NCBI GenBank assembly: GCA_026991065.1
Contig: JALXCG010000554.1
Coordinates: 1-16,588, forward strand
Direction: 5' to 3'
Source of the DNA: Gemmatimonadota bacterium
GTDB taxonomy: Bacteria; GCA-2686955
Length of the DNA stretch: 16,588 nt
In this document: in pieces, positions 7,626-14,736 of the stretch
Layout: every line of letters begins with the position of its first letter
Position numbering within the stretch: the first letter of the stretch is position 1
Notes under the pieces: model-generated
The model's input: the letters and a program-made list of their open reading frames with translations, nothing else
Databases searched by the model: none
Told to the model about the DNA's origin: nothing
Position numbers and translations under genes: made by a program

Positions 7626-7868
7626 CTAGTCGCCTAGCTTCTCTTTCAGATAGTTGATAACCGAACCGACAGTCGTGACCTTTTCGGCGTCTTCGTCCGG
7701 GATCTCGATCTCGAAGTGCTCTTCGAAAGCCATGACGAGTTCAACCGTATCCAGTGAGTCTGCACCCAAGTCATCAATGAATGATGCTTCGGGAACAACC
7801 TGTGATGGATCAACGTTCAGTTGCTCGACGATGATTTCCTTGACCTTGTCCTCAATTGTCGAAGCCAT
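7626..7868 (-). CDS. acpP: Acyl carrier protein
   Basis: This 80-residue, highly acidic protein carries growing acyl chains on a 4'-phosphopantetheine arm. The attachment site is Ser38 in [18 protein letters not shown], the standard ACP motif at the start of helix II; the [19 protein letters not shown] helix III segment is also standard. The ATG at 7868 has a strong ribosome site, GGAGG, 7 nt upstream, which decides against the longer open frame to 7973. The 186-bp spacer to fabG upstream (7869-8054) and the 117-bp spacer to fabF downstream are the largest in the fab series, which may allow separate acpP expression. I saw no convincing promoter in them, only a weak TACACT -10-like hexamer. 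Confidence 0.96.
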   Translation of the reverse strand: MASTIEDKVKEIIVEQLNVDPSQVVPEASFIDDLGADSLDTVELVMAFEEHFEIEIPDEDAEKVTTVGSVINYLKEKLGD

Positions 7869-8054
7869 GTGCGAACCTCCGTTGCCTAGTTTTCTTGCGG
7901 GTTTTACAAACGCGTTCGGAGCTGCGCAGGCGCAACTCGTAAACGATGGATAGTGTAGCCGTTTTCCGGCCATGGATTGGAGATGAAATCACCGCTGAAA
8001 GATTCTTCGTCGCAGATCGGGCGAAACAGCAGCCGAAATGGGCGCCATGCCCAA

Positions 8055-8801
8055 CTACCCCATGGCCAAGCCGCCATCTACTGCGAAAATCTGCCCGGTA
8101 ATGTATCCGGCCAAGTCGGAAGCAAGAAAGGCCACTAGAGATGCGATTTCCGCCGGTTTGGCCAATCTTTTCAATGGCACCCGCTCGAGAATCTCTTGCA
8201 GCGCATTCTCGGGAAGCGCGGCGAGCATATCGGTGTCAACGAGACCTGGAGCAACCACATTGACACGTACATTCCGGGGTGCGAACTCTCGTGCGAGCGA
8301 GAGGCTCATTCCGTTGAGCCCCGCCTTGGCCGCCGCATAGTTGGCCTGCCCGGCATTGCCGATACGGGCTGTGACTGACGAGACGTTCACGATCGATCCG
8401 GAACGTTGCCGCAGCATGGGGCGTGCGGCGGCCCGAAGAACATTGTAGGGGCCGGTGAGATTGGTGTTGATCACCGCCTGCCACTGCTCCCGAGTCATCC
8501 GGAGGAAAAGATTGTCCCGCGTGATTCCAGCGTTGTTGACAAGGATATCGAGACTGCCGAATTCCGTCACACAAGCTTGAATCAGTTCCTTCGCAGCGTC
8601 CTCCTCCGCGACATCAAACGGGGCGGGAAAAGCATCCCCGCCGTTGCCCTGAATTTCATCGACTACTTCGCGCAGAAGTTCCTCGTTGCGACCGTTGCAC
8701 GCAACGCGAGCCCCGGCACTGGCCAAAGTGGTGGCAATCGCGCGGCCGATTCCGCGGGAAGCGCCAGTTACCAAGGCAGATTTGCCGCTCAAGTCGATCA
8801 T
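8055..8801 (-). CDS. fabG: 3-oxoacyl-[acyl-carrier-protein] reductase
   Basis: FabG is the NADPH-dependent ketoreductase of type II fatty-acid synthesis, a classical short-chain dehydrogenase. The 248 residues match the family. The cofactor loop TGASRGIGRAIA (12-23) and the NNAG motif (89-92) are present. The catalytic tetrad is complete: Asn114, Ser142, Tyr155 and Lys159 (VNVSSVTARIGNAGQANYAAAK). The C-terminal LASDLAGYITGQIFAVDGG is typical of FabG. GGAG lies 6 nt before the ATG. Its position between fabD and acpP makes it the fatty-acid-synthesis reductase rather than another SDR. Confidence 0.95.
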   Translation of the reverse strand: MIDLSGKSALVTGASRGIGRAIATTLASAGARVACNGRNEELLREVVDEIQGNGGDAFPAPFDVAEEDAAKELIQACVTEFGSLDILVNNAGITRDNLFLRMTREQWQAVINTNLTGPYNVLRAAARPMLRQRSGSIVNVSSVTARIGNAGQANYAAAKAGLNGMSLSLAREFAPRNVRVNVVAPGLVDTDMLAALPENALQEILERVPLKRLAKPAEIASLVAFLASDLAGYITGQIFAVDGGLAMG

Positions 8802-8849
8802 TCATCACTCCAGGAGTTCAGGTTCTGGTCGCTTATAACCGGGTTCTTG

Positions 8850-9794
8850 CTAACTGCCGATCGCAGTGAGTGCGTTTTCCAGTGTCTCCAGATTGGATAC
8901 TGCGTGGCAACTCGCTTGCCTGTCGACTTTTTTCAGCAGCCCACTCAGTACCTTGTTGGGGCCGATTTCAAGGAATGTTCGGACGCCTTGGCCCACCATC
9001 CATTCGAGAGTCTCCACCCAACGCACCGGATGGGTCAGTTGCTGCCCCAAAAGCTCAGGAATCTCCGTCACATCGGTGACCGGCAAGGCGGTCACATTGG
9101 CCACAACCGGAAACCGCGGTGCCGACCACTGGACAGTTCGCAACTTCGCACCCAGCGCTTCGGAGGCCGGCAGCATCAGCGCGCTGTGGAAAGCACCGCT
9201 GACCGGCAGCCGGACAGCCCGTCGAGCCCCGGCGGCCTTCGCCAATGACATGGCCTGCTCGACCGCATCGACCTCGCCCGAGACCACCGTCTGGGTTGGG
9301 GCGTTGAAATTCGCGGCTTGTACAACCTGGCCGGTTTGATTCGCCGCTTCGCGCGCGGCTTCTTCAACCACCGTCGAGGGCACACCAAGGATTGCCGCCA
9401 TTGCCCCGGGGCGCTCGATGCCGGCACGGAACATGAGCGTTCCCCGCAGTCGCACGAGTTCGAGCCCATCAAAAAGCTCCAACGCGCCGGCGGCATGGAG
9501 CGCCGAGTACTCCCCGAGGCTATGCCCCGCCGCTGCAACAACCTGAAGTCCACGGTCGGCGAGCAGATGCCAGCAGGCGGCACTATGAAGATAAAGTGCC
9601 GGTTGCGTGTGGTGCGTTTCCCGCAGCAGGTCCTCTGGGCCCTCGAGCATGATCTTCGACAGCGAGTAACCCAGATGAGCGTCAGCCTCTTCGAAGAGCG
9701 CTCGGGTCTCTTCGGAAGCTTCGACCAATTCCCGCCCCATTCCGACGAACTGGGAACCCTGGCCGGGGAATAGAAGCCCTACTCGTGTTGTCAT
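8850..9794 (-). CDS. fabD: Malonyl-CoA:ACP transacylase
   Basis: FabD moves the malonyl group from CoA to ACP. The 314 residues match the family. GQGSQFVGMGREL (11-23) forms the oxyanion region. The nucleophile Ser92 lies in AGHSLGEYSAL, Arg116 in LVRLRGTLM binds the malonyl carboxylate, and His202 in SGAFHSALM completes the dyad. GPNKVLSGL near the C-terminus is also typical. GAGG lies about 7 nt before the ATG. The gene directly follows rpmF, with no plsX or fabH in between. Confidence 0.95.
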   Translation of the reverse strand: MTTRVGLLFPGQGSQFVGMGRELVEASEETRALFEEADAHLGYSLSKIMLEGPEDLLRETHHTQPALYLHSAACWHLLADRGLQVVAAAGHSLGEYSALHAAGALELFDGLELVRLRGTLMFRAGIERPGAMAAILGVPSTVVEEAAREAANQTGQVVQAANFNAPTQTVVSGEVDAVEQAMSLAKAAGARRAVRLPVSGAFHSALMLPASEALGAKLRTVQWSAPRFPVVANVTALPVTDVTEIPELLGQQLTHPVRWVETLEWMVGQGVRTFLEIGPNKVLSGLLKKVDRQASCHAVSNLETLENALTAIGS

Positions 9795-9846
9795 GCGTCA
9801 TCCTCGGTCAGGGGAGTCAACGACAAGGCGCATTTGGAGCGAATGC

Positions 9847-10029
9847 TTATCTCCCGTCCATCGGCACAATTTCGCGACCGCCGTAGTAGCCACAAGAAGG
9901 GCACACCCGATGTGGCAGCGAATGCTCGCCGCAGTTGTTGCAGACGGAGAGATGGGTGCTGTCGATTTTCCAGTTTGCGCGGCGCTTGTCACGGCGGGCT
10001 TTGGAGTGGCGTCGTTTGGGGGTATTCAC
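9847..10029 (-). CDS. rpmF: 50S ribosomal protein L32
   Basis: This is a 60-residue basic protein of the large ribosomal subunit. It begins at a GTG with TPKRRHSKARRDKRRANW, the hallmark L32 N-terminus. It retains a zinc ribbon with two Cys pairs, CNNC (30-33) and CPSC (43-46), so it is the zinc-binding form of L32. The GTG is chosen because AGGAAA lies about 8 nt upstream, the next residues fit the family, and it overlaps the yceD stop as GTGA. The longer frame to 10278 only runs through yceD. Confidence 0.95.
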   Translation of the reverse strand: MNTPKRRHSKARRDKRRANWKIDSTHLSVCNNCGEHSLPHRVCPSCGYYGGREIVPMDGR

Positions 10030-10577
10030 TGTAGGTTTCCTGGGCTTTGGGTGAACGAATTGCGCTGTTTCTGAGGTTGATTCGGTTGCAGGAGAACTCG
10101 CCACCGGGGATCGATCTCCTGGCTTTCGCAGGCGCACTGGTCGTGATTGAGGTCGGCGCCACAATGAGCGCAGAGCCCCGCACAGTCTGGCCTGCACAGT
10201 GGCTTCATTGGGAATTCCAGAATCAATAGTTCCCGCACATCGGAGTCGAGAACCAATTCGCCATGCTCGCCGTCCCATAAGGGACCCGCGGCAGGTATGT
10301 CCTTCTTGGGGTCAAAGAGGAGATCCGTTTCTGCTTGAAGAGGGGTCTGCACCGGAGCCAAACAGCGCCCACACGATGAAGAGGAAAAGCCCTCGGCGCT
10401 GAGATGAATTGTCAAACGCCCACGAACATCTACATCGACCCGCGCGGCTACCTCGATCGGCGTAGCCATCCGGAAATCGCCTTGGTCCAAATCGAGGGCA
10501 ACCGCTTCAACACTCCACTGGTGTTCTGACCGCCCGGCCGGCAGATTCTCGACTCGAAGACGTATCACGCTTTGCAT
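10026..10577 (-). CDS. yceD: YceD family protein (DUF177), probable 23S rRNA accumulation/assembly factor
   Basis: This 183-residue protein belongs to the YceD/DUF177 family, almost always encoded just before rpmF and linked to 23S rRNA accumulation. A first Cys pair CGRC (69-72) follows a beta-rich N-terminal half. An acidic middle (about 82-121) precedes the Cys-rich motif PLCRPDCAGLCAHCGADLN (126-144) with CAC (148-150), a probable metal site and the family hallmark. The tail after 155 is polar and Gln-rich. The stop overlaps the GTG of rpmF, suggesting coupled synthesis. The ribosome site is weak (a G-rich stretch, no clear AGGAG). Confidence 0.88.
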   Translation of the reverse strand: MQSVIRLRVENLPAGRSEHQWSVEAVALDLDQGDFRMATPIEVAARVDVDVRGRLTIHLSAEGFSSSSCGRCLAPVQTPLQAETDLLFDPKKDIPAAGPLWDGEHGELVLDSDVRELLILEFPMKPLCRPDCAGLCAHCGADLNHDQCACESQEIDPRWRVLLQPNQPQKQRNSFTQSPGNLQ

Positions 10578-10632
10578 CCGCCACAGCCCCGGAGATCTGG
10601 TCCTCAGTGTGTTTGCCGTCCGAAAAACAATA

Positions 10633-10662
10633 AGTCTATCTAAAACAACAGCCTTAGGTCAA
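10633..10662 (-). promoter_or_regulatory. Candidate sigma70-type promoter for yceD-rpmF-fab operon
   Basis: On the minus strand TTGACC (10657-10662) is separated by 18 bp from TAGACT (10633-10638). The -35 matches five of six and the -10 four of six consensus positions. It lies 56 bp upstream of the yceD ATG in a locally A+T-rich stretch that contrasts with the surrounding sequence. It directly abuts the degenerate end of the repeat element downstream of ndk. It is the best promoter-like pair seen for the long fab-rnc-etf series. Confidence 0.45.
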
Positions 10663-10827
10663 CACCTTGACGCCAGGGTGATTTCAGGGCACGCACACTC
10701 TTCGCCAGGTTCCAGATCAGGACGCTGAGTCTGAAGGAAAGCTGGTTGTCATTTTCAAGGACTTAGCAACGCAGAGATCGGAGCAGGGAAGAGCGCGCGG
10801 CGACGTTAAGACAATGCGCGACAGGCA
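10663..10827 (+). repeat. Palindromic intergenic element, copy B (TIR-bearing)
   Basis: This is the second copy of the element at 12507-12670, in inverted orientation relative to it. The plus strand here aligns with the minus strand of copy A. CGCTGAG starts the clearly alignable part at 10723, AAGGACTTAGCAACGCAGAG (10758-10777) matches AAGGACTCAGCGATGCAGAG, and ACGTTAAGACAATGCGCGAC (10803-10822) matches ACGTGAAGACAATTCGCGAC. By eye, 26 of 32 positions agree from AAGGACT onward and 21 of 24 at the terminus. The right end CAATGCGCGACAGGC (10812-10826) is identical to the right end of copy A. The left end is degenerate and its boundary is estimated from copy A's length. The element ends at the ndk stop codon. 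Confidence 0.65.
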
Positions 10828-11244
10828 CTAGGCTAGCAGGTCAGCCGTCGAGAAGAAAAACGGGATCTCGACCGCAGCAGTTTCTGGTGCGTCAGATGCG
10901 TGCACGCAGTTCTCTTGCTTGCTGGCGGCGAACTTCGCCCGAATCGTTCCCGCGGCAGCTTCCTTCGGGTCGGTGGCGCCAATCACGGTTCGCAAATGGG
11001 CGATGGCATCGGCGCGCTGCAGTACCAGCGCGAAAATCGGGCCCGAAGTCATGAAGTCCACCAGGTCTTCGTAAAACGGACGTTCCCGATGAACAGCGTA
11101 GAAAGCCCTTGCCGCCGCTTTGCTGAGTTGTACTCTGCGGATCGCGGCGATGGAAAACCCCTCGGCTTCGAGGTGCTGTATGATCGGGCCGGCCAGCTTG
11201 CGCTTGGTTGCGTCGGGCTTGATGAGGCAGAGCGTGGTCTGCAT
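10828..11244 (-). CDS. ndk: Nucleoside diphosphate kinase
   Basis: Ndk transfers the gamma phosphate of ATP to other nucleoside diphosphates through a phosphohistidine. The 138 residues match the family. The protein starts MQTTLCLIKPDATKRK with the nucleotide-contacting Lys9. HRERPFYEDLVDFMTSGPI (52-70) is standard. The active His115 lies in NCVHASD, where the usual Gly after His is Ala. IGATDPKEAAAGTIR (88-102) supplies the Thr and Arg contacts. GGAG lies 8 nt before the ATG at 11244; the open frame to 11385 has no support. It is downstream of sucCD, the common linkage by which GTP or ATP made by succinyl-CoA synthetase can be interconverted. Confidence 0.95.
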   Translation of the reverse strand: MQTTLCLIKPDATKRKLAGPIIQHLEAEGFSIAAIRRVQLSKAAARAFYAVHRERPFYEDLVDFMTSGPIFALVLQRADAIAHLRTVIGATDPKEAAAGTIRAKFAASKQENCVHASDAPETAAVEIPFFFSTADLLA

Positions 11245-11339
11245 GCGATTGACTCCAGGAACTTGGCTGCGGTTTGAAGACTGTTTGAGTCGAACGAGTG
11301 TGGGAAATTCCAAGCCGCAAAAGATGGCATGCATGCAGA

Positions 11340-11427
11340 CCAGATTCAAGGGAAAGATCCGCCCCGCCCTGCGTTGGCCGAGCAAGACACAGCAGATCGG
11401 ACCGTCGCTCTCGGGAGCGACCGGCTC
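11340..11427 (+). repeat. Possible third, eroded copy (C) of the palindromic element
   Basis: Directly next to the PTS IIA-CBS stop codon the plus strand reads GCGACCGGCTCCTAG, one mismatch from copy A's GCGACAGGCTCCTAG (stop codon included). Upstream, AGCAAGACACAGCAGATCGG resembles copy B's AGCAACGCAGAGATCGG, and TTCAAGGGAAAG resembles copy B's TCTGAAGGAAAG in the same order. The spacing is shorter by about 14 bp and the middle is unlike the others. Similarity is weak enough that chance cannot be excluded. Confidence 0.35.
11404..11421 (-). terminator. Hairpin immediately after the PTS IIA-CBS stop
   Basis: GTCGCTC (11404-11410) and GAGCGAC (11415-11421) form a perfect 7-bp stem with a 4-nt loop, starting 6 bp beyond the stop codon. 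No T-run follows on the minus strand. It may stabilise the 3' end of the message or attenuate read-through into ndk. Confidence 0.4.
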
Positions 11428-12339
11428 CTAGCGTACGCCCACCTTGCGGATCACGTTGCGAATGATGTCGGCACGCCCGACAATACCGACCAGTTTGCCC
11501 TTCCGCACGACTGGGATTCGGCGCACCTTCTGATCGACGAGCATGCGCGCGAGATCGACGACCTCCGTATTCTCGTCGGCGCAGACGATCTCACAATTCA
11601 TAATGTCGCCGACGAGAATGTCCTCTTGCGTGAGAAGGCGCTCGATCACCGAGTCGAAAGTTGCGTGGAAGCCAATCGCGTCGAAAAACTCCCGAAGCTT
11701 GGGCATGCCTACCACGAGAACATCTTTTTCGCTTACCACGCCGATGACACGGTTTTCGGCATCAACAACCGGCATCCCCGAGATGTTATGCCGAATCAAG
11801 AGCTGAGCCAGGGCACGAACCGTTTCGCCGGGGCCAATGCTGATGACTTCGCGGATCATGATGTCTTTCGCGCGGCGAAAGACCGTGATGCGGACTCCTG
11901 CGTGGCGAATGAGTTGAAGAACTTCCTGAGGGTTGGCGGCATCGCCCAGTGCCTGCGGAAGCCCGGGACGGTGGAGCAGTTCCGAAACGGCGGCGAGTGT
12001 GCAGATGTAGGTGGTCGTCACTTCAAGCGGCGTGACAAAGAGAAAAATCAGCCGCGCGACGCTGTCGTTTCCCCAGGCGATCCCTTTCGGTTGTACTCCA
12101 AGCACGACATAGAGTTGGTCCGTGAGAGGGGTTCGGGCGTGCGGGAACGCGACGTTTCGGCCCAAAGCCGTTTCCCCCGCCTCTTCTCGCCGCTCGATCG
12201 CCTCAATCAACGCCTGGGGATTGTCGAGGGGCGTCTGGGCGACCAGCAACTCCACCAACTCGCGAATCGCTTCCTGACGGGTCGCAGCTTGCATCGGGAG
12301 GCAGATCATGCCCCGCGCAAAAAGATCTGAGAGTTGCAT
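11428..12339 (-). CDS. PTS IIA (fructose/nitrogen type) domain fused to a CBS pair
   Basis: This 303-residue soluble protein joins two regulatory modules. Residues 1 to about 150 are a PTS EIIA type-2 domain of the fructose/Ntr kind, with the phosphorylatable His67 in GRNVAFPHART and the following FLFVTP segment (100-104) conserved. Residues about 158-303 form a CBS pair: CBS1 with DIMIREVISIGPGETVRALA, ISGMPVVDAENRVIGVVSEKD (186-206) and an insert of about 30 residues, then CBS2 with DIMNCEIVCADENTEV and VRRIPVVRKGKLVGIVGRAD. CBS pairs usually bind adenine nucleotides. A protein that senses PtsP/HPr phosphorylation and nucleotide state together is the natural inference; no transporter or EI gene is nearby. 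GGAG lies 11 nt before the ATG. Its target is unknown. Confidence 0.88.
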   Translation of the reverse strand: MQLSDLFARGMICLPMQAATRQEAIRELVELLVAQTPLDNPQALIEAIERREEAGETALGRNVAFPHARTPLTDQLYVVLGVQPKGIAWGNDSVARLIFLFVTPLEVTTTYICTLAAVSELLHRPGLPQALGDAANPQEVLQLIRHAGVRITVFRRAKDIMIREVISIGPGETVRALAQLLIRHNISGMPVVDAENRVIGVVSEKDVLVVGMPKLREFFDAIGFHATFDSVIERLLTQEDILVGDIMNCEIVCADENTEVVDLARMLVDQKVRRIPVVRKGKLVGIVGRADIIRNVIRKVGVR

Positions 12340-12445
12340 CTGCTTCGCATCTCCGTCGCTGTCGTGGCTGGGAAGGCTGGCGGCCGGGTGCTGCCTCCGC
12401 CCCCCAGGGAAAGCCGCGGTTGAGATTTAGACCCCTGGCCAACAT

Positions 12446-12503
12446 GGGTGGCGCGCAAACCCGTGCGGCATCGCCCCGACACCACATCTCCCTTGCGCCA
12501 CCC
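12446..12503. repeat. 9-bp perfect inverted repeat upstream of the PTS IIA-CBS gene
   Basis: GGGTGGCGC (12446-12454) and GCGCCACCC (12495-12503) are perfect inverted arms 40 bp apart. They lie between copy A of the palindromic element, which starts 3 bp further on, and the PTS IIA-CBS start. They could form a stem in the 5' leader or be an operator pair. The rest of the gap between 12340 and 12506 shows no gene and no clear promoter; CCCAGGG/CCCCTGG arms (about 12402-12437) are a further minor inverted repeat. Confidence 0.4.
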
Positions 12504-12506
12504 CGA

Positions 12507-12670
12507 GGAGGCTGTCGCGAATTGTCTTCACGTGACACCGCGTTCGCCCCGGCTCCAACCTCTGCATCGCTGAGTCCTTAGAAAGGCAACCGACCTTCCG
12601 GAGAACTCAGCGATTTGAAGTCGAAGCAAGCCCGAAGACGGGACTTGAAAGCCAATGCGCGACAGGCTCC
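12507..12670 (-). repeat. Palindromic intergenic element, copy A (TIR-bearing)
   Basis: This is a 164-bp element with 18-bp terminal inverted repeats: GGAGGCTGTCGCGAATTG at 12507-12524 and the complement of GGAGCCTGTCGCGCATTG at 12653-12670, 16 of 18 identical. Inside lies a second, perfect 10-bp inverted repeat, ATCGCTGAGT (12566-12575) against ACTCAGCGAT (12605-12614), and a small hairpin AAGCCCGAAGACGGGACTT (12628-12646). The whole element could fold as a long branched stem. It has no coding capacity. Its edge includes the last base of the sucD TAG stop codon, so it forms the sucD 3' end. The size, palindromic form and second copy downstream of ndk resemble MITE or ERIC-type repeats; no known family is recognised. 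Confidence 0.7.
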
Positions 12671-13542
12671 TAGAGCACGTTCATCTGCTGCACCAAATGC
12701 GGAATGCTGGAGGGCAACTCGGCAACCGCAACTCCGGCCGCTTCCAGCGCTTCGATCTTGGCCGCGGCGGTTCCGGAACCACCGGAGATGATCGCGCCGG
12801 CGTGCCCCATGCGCTTGCCTGGCGGCGCCGCGCGACCGGCGATGTAGGCCGCCGCCGGCTTGGACATCTTCTCGGAAATGTACGCCGCCGCCCGCTCCTC
12901 TTCGTCTCCGCCGATCTCACCGATCATTACCACCGCCTTAGTATCAGGATCGGCCTCAAATGCCTGCAGGCAGTCCAGGAAACTGGTTCCGGCAACCGGA
13001 TCGCCGCCGATGCCGACGCAGGTCGACTGCCCCAAGCCAGCGAGAGTCAAGGCGTAGACCACCTCATAGGTCAGGGTGCCGGAGCGGGAGACCAAACCAA
13101 CGTTGCCCGGAGTGCAGATATTGCCCGGAATGATGCCGACCTTGGCCTGGCCGGGGGTGATGATCCCCGGACAGTTGGGACCGATGAGGCGTGTCGGACG
13201 ATCCTTCAGGAAATCGTATACCTGAAGCATATCGTTGATGGGAACACCTTCGCTGATGCAGACAACAAGATCCATGCCCGCCAGCGCAGCCTCAAGGATT
13301 GCGTCGGCCGCGAACACGGCCGGAACATAGATCACTGACGTGTTGGCACCGGTTGCCTCCCGTGCCTCAGCCACCGAGTTGAAAACCGGGACGCCATGGA
13401 CCTCCTGCCCACCTTTTCCGGGCGTAACGCCGGCCACGACCTGTGTGCCGTATTCCTGCATCTGCTGGGTGTGAAAGCCACCATCACGCCCCGTGATCCC
13501 CTGCACGAGGACCTTCGTATTTTTATCGACAAAGATTGCCAC
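12670..13542 (-). CDS. sucD: Succinyl-CoA synthetase (ADP/GDP-forming), alpha subunit
   Basis: SucD binds CoA and carries the phosphohistidine of succinyl-CoA synthetase, the substrate-level phosphorylation step of the TCA cycle. The 290 residues match the family. [15 protein letters not shown] (11-25) is the CoA-binding fold, [11 protein letters not shown] (95-105) and [10 protein letters not shown] (121-130) are standard, and the active His247 lies in [14 protein letters not shown]. The start is GTG with GGAG 8 nt upstream. It follows sucC after 57 bp. The stop codon coincides with the edge of the palindromic element copy A. Confidence 0.96.
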   Translation of the reverse strand: MAIFVDKNTKVLVQGITGRDGGFHTQQMQEYGTQVVAGVTPGKGGQEVHGVPVFNSVAEAREATGANTSVIYVPAVFAADAILEAALAGMDLVVCISEGVPINDMLQVYDFLKDRPTRLIGPNCPGIITPGQAKVGIIPGNICTPGNVGLVSRSGTLTYEVVYALTLAGLGQSTCVGIGGDPVAGTSFLDCLQAFEADPDTKAVVMIGEIGGDEEERAAAYISEKMSKPAAAYIAGRAAPPGKRMGHAGAIISGGSGTAAAKIEALEAAGVAVAELPSSIPHLVQQMNVL

Positions 13543-13599
13543 TTTGGATTCTCCGAAGGGCTCAGTCCCGGACCAAAGGCCGGGCCGGGCCGAGAAAGA

Positions 13600-14736
13600 T
13601 CAGCTGTTGGCCAGGGAGATCGCGCGCTGGATCACGCCGTCCATGCTGGTTTCTGTGATGACGTTGGCTTGCTTGAGGATTTCTTGCGCTTCCTCCTCAT
13701 TGGTTCCGGTTAGTCGAATCACCACCGGGACGCCGACCTCGGTGCTGTTCAGGACTTCGACCAAGCCATTGGCGACATCGTCACAGCGGGTAATACCGCC
13801 AAAGATGTTAAAGAGGATTACCCGCACATTGGGGTCGCGCAGGATGATCTCCATTGCCGTGCGGACCTTCTGCGGGTTGCTGGAACCGCCAATATCGAGG
13901 AAATTCGCCGCTGAACCGCCGAAATGCTTGATGACATCGAGCGTCGACATCGCCAATCCGGCGCCATTGACGATACAGCCGACCTCGCCCTCCAACTTGT
14001 GGAATGCCAGACCCGCCTCACGCGCTTTGGCATCGCCGATATCTTCCGCCGTGAGGTCACGTAGCTCTTCCAACTCCGGGTGTCGTGCGAGGCCGTTGTC
14101 GTCGAGAGAGACCTTGGCATCAAGAGCGATAAGCTCGCCCTGCTCGGTCACGATCAACGGATTGATCTCGGTGAGCGTGCAGTCATGGGTAAAGAAAACC
14201 TTGCCCAGATTCAGCAGGAGCGAAACGGCCTGTTTGGCGATCGCCGGGTTATTCGGGTAAAGATGATACGCAAGCCGCCGGGCTTGGGCCCTGGTTACGC
14301 CCAGTGCCGGTTCAATGATCTCCTTGAGGATCGCGTCGGGGTTGTTTTTGGCGACCTCTTCGATATCGATGCCGCCCTCGGCACTCACCATGAAAGTGGC
14401 CTTGCGCGCGGCCCGGTTGTGGGTGATGCCCACATAGGCCTCGCTGGCGATATCCGCAGCCTCGACCACCAGCACCTTGCGCACGGTCTTGCCCTTGATC
14501 TGCATCCCGATGATCTTCTCGGCGTTGGCACGCGCCTCCTCCGGGGTCTTGCAGAACTTGACGCCGCCGGCTTTGCCACGACCTCCGGCGTGCACCTGCG
14601 CCTTGACGACGACCGGGCGCCCGACACGCTCAGCGATGCTGGCCGCTTCCGCGGCGCTGCATGCAACTTCTCCGCGCAGGATGGGAATCCCGCTTTTCTC
14701 GAAAAGCTCTTTGGCTTGATATTCGTGAATGTCCAT
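13600..14736 (-). CDS. sucC: Succinyl-CoA synthetase (ADP/GDP-forming), beta subunit
   Basis: SucC supplies the ATP-grasp nucleotide site and the succinate site of the SucCD complex. The 378 residues match the bacterial family. It starts MDIHEYQAKELFEKSGIP; the ATP-grasp lysine and Gly-rich loop are in VKAQVHAGGRGKAGGVK (44-60). EINPL (190-194) binds metal. VGCIVNGAGLAMSTLD (252-267), DIGGSSNP (281-288), NIFGGITRCDDVANG (310-324) and RLTGTNEEE (341-349) form the ligase domain and active-site loop. AAGGAG lies 8 nt before the ATG. ADP or GDP preference cannot be read here. The 161-bp upstream spacer holds an ACCGATTAAACGGT palindrome-like site of unknown meaning, and no strong promoter was seen. 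Confidence 0.96.
   Translation of the reverse strand: MDIHEYQAKELFEKSGIPILRGEVACSAAEAASIAERVGRPVVVKAQVHAGGRGKAGGVKFCKTPEEARANAEKIIGMQIKGKTVRKVLVVEAADIASEAYVGITHNRAARKATFMVSAEGGIDIEEVAKNNPDAILKEIIEPALGVTRAQARRLAYHLYPNNPAIAKQAVSLLLNLGKVFFTHDCTLTEINPLIVTEQGELIALDAKVSLDDNGLARHPELEELRDLTAEDIGDAKAREAGLAFHKLEGEVGCIVNGAGLAMSTLDVIKHFGGSAANFLDIGGSSNPQKVRTAMEIILRDPNVRVILFNIFGGITRCDDVANGLVEVLNSTEVGVPVVIRLTGTNEEEAQEILKQANVITETSMDGVIQRAISLANS

Noticed and set aside
8406-9248. 280-codon plus-strand open frame
   Set aside because: It is antisense to fabG and fabD, both of which have complete catalytic motifs.
10657-10720. Exact left terminal repeat of copy B
   Set aside because: Only scattered matches (CCT, CGC, TTTCA) to copy A's terminus are visible, so I report the left boundary as an estimate and not as a defined TIR; no target-site duplication could be identified for either copy.
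11245-11385. Longer ndk start at 11385
   Set aside because: The ATG at 11244 has GGAG upstream and gives the canonical Ndk N-terminus; the extension has no support and would run into the PTS IIA-CBS 3' region.
11329-12330. 333-codon plus-strand open frame
   Set aside because: It lies entirely antisense to the PTS IIA-CBS gene and ndk upstream region, whose protein has clear domains. Its translation is rich in Asp, His and Arg without family motifs, typical of a GC-rich antisense shadow.
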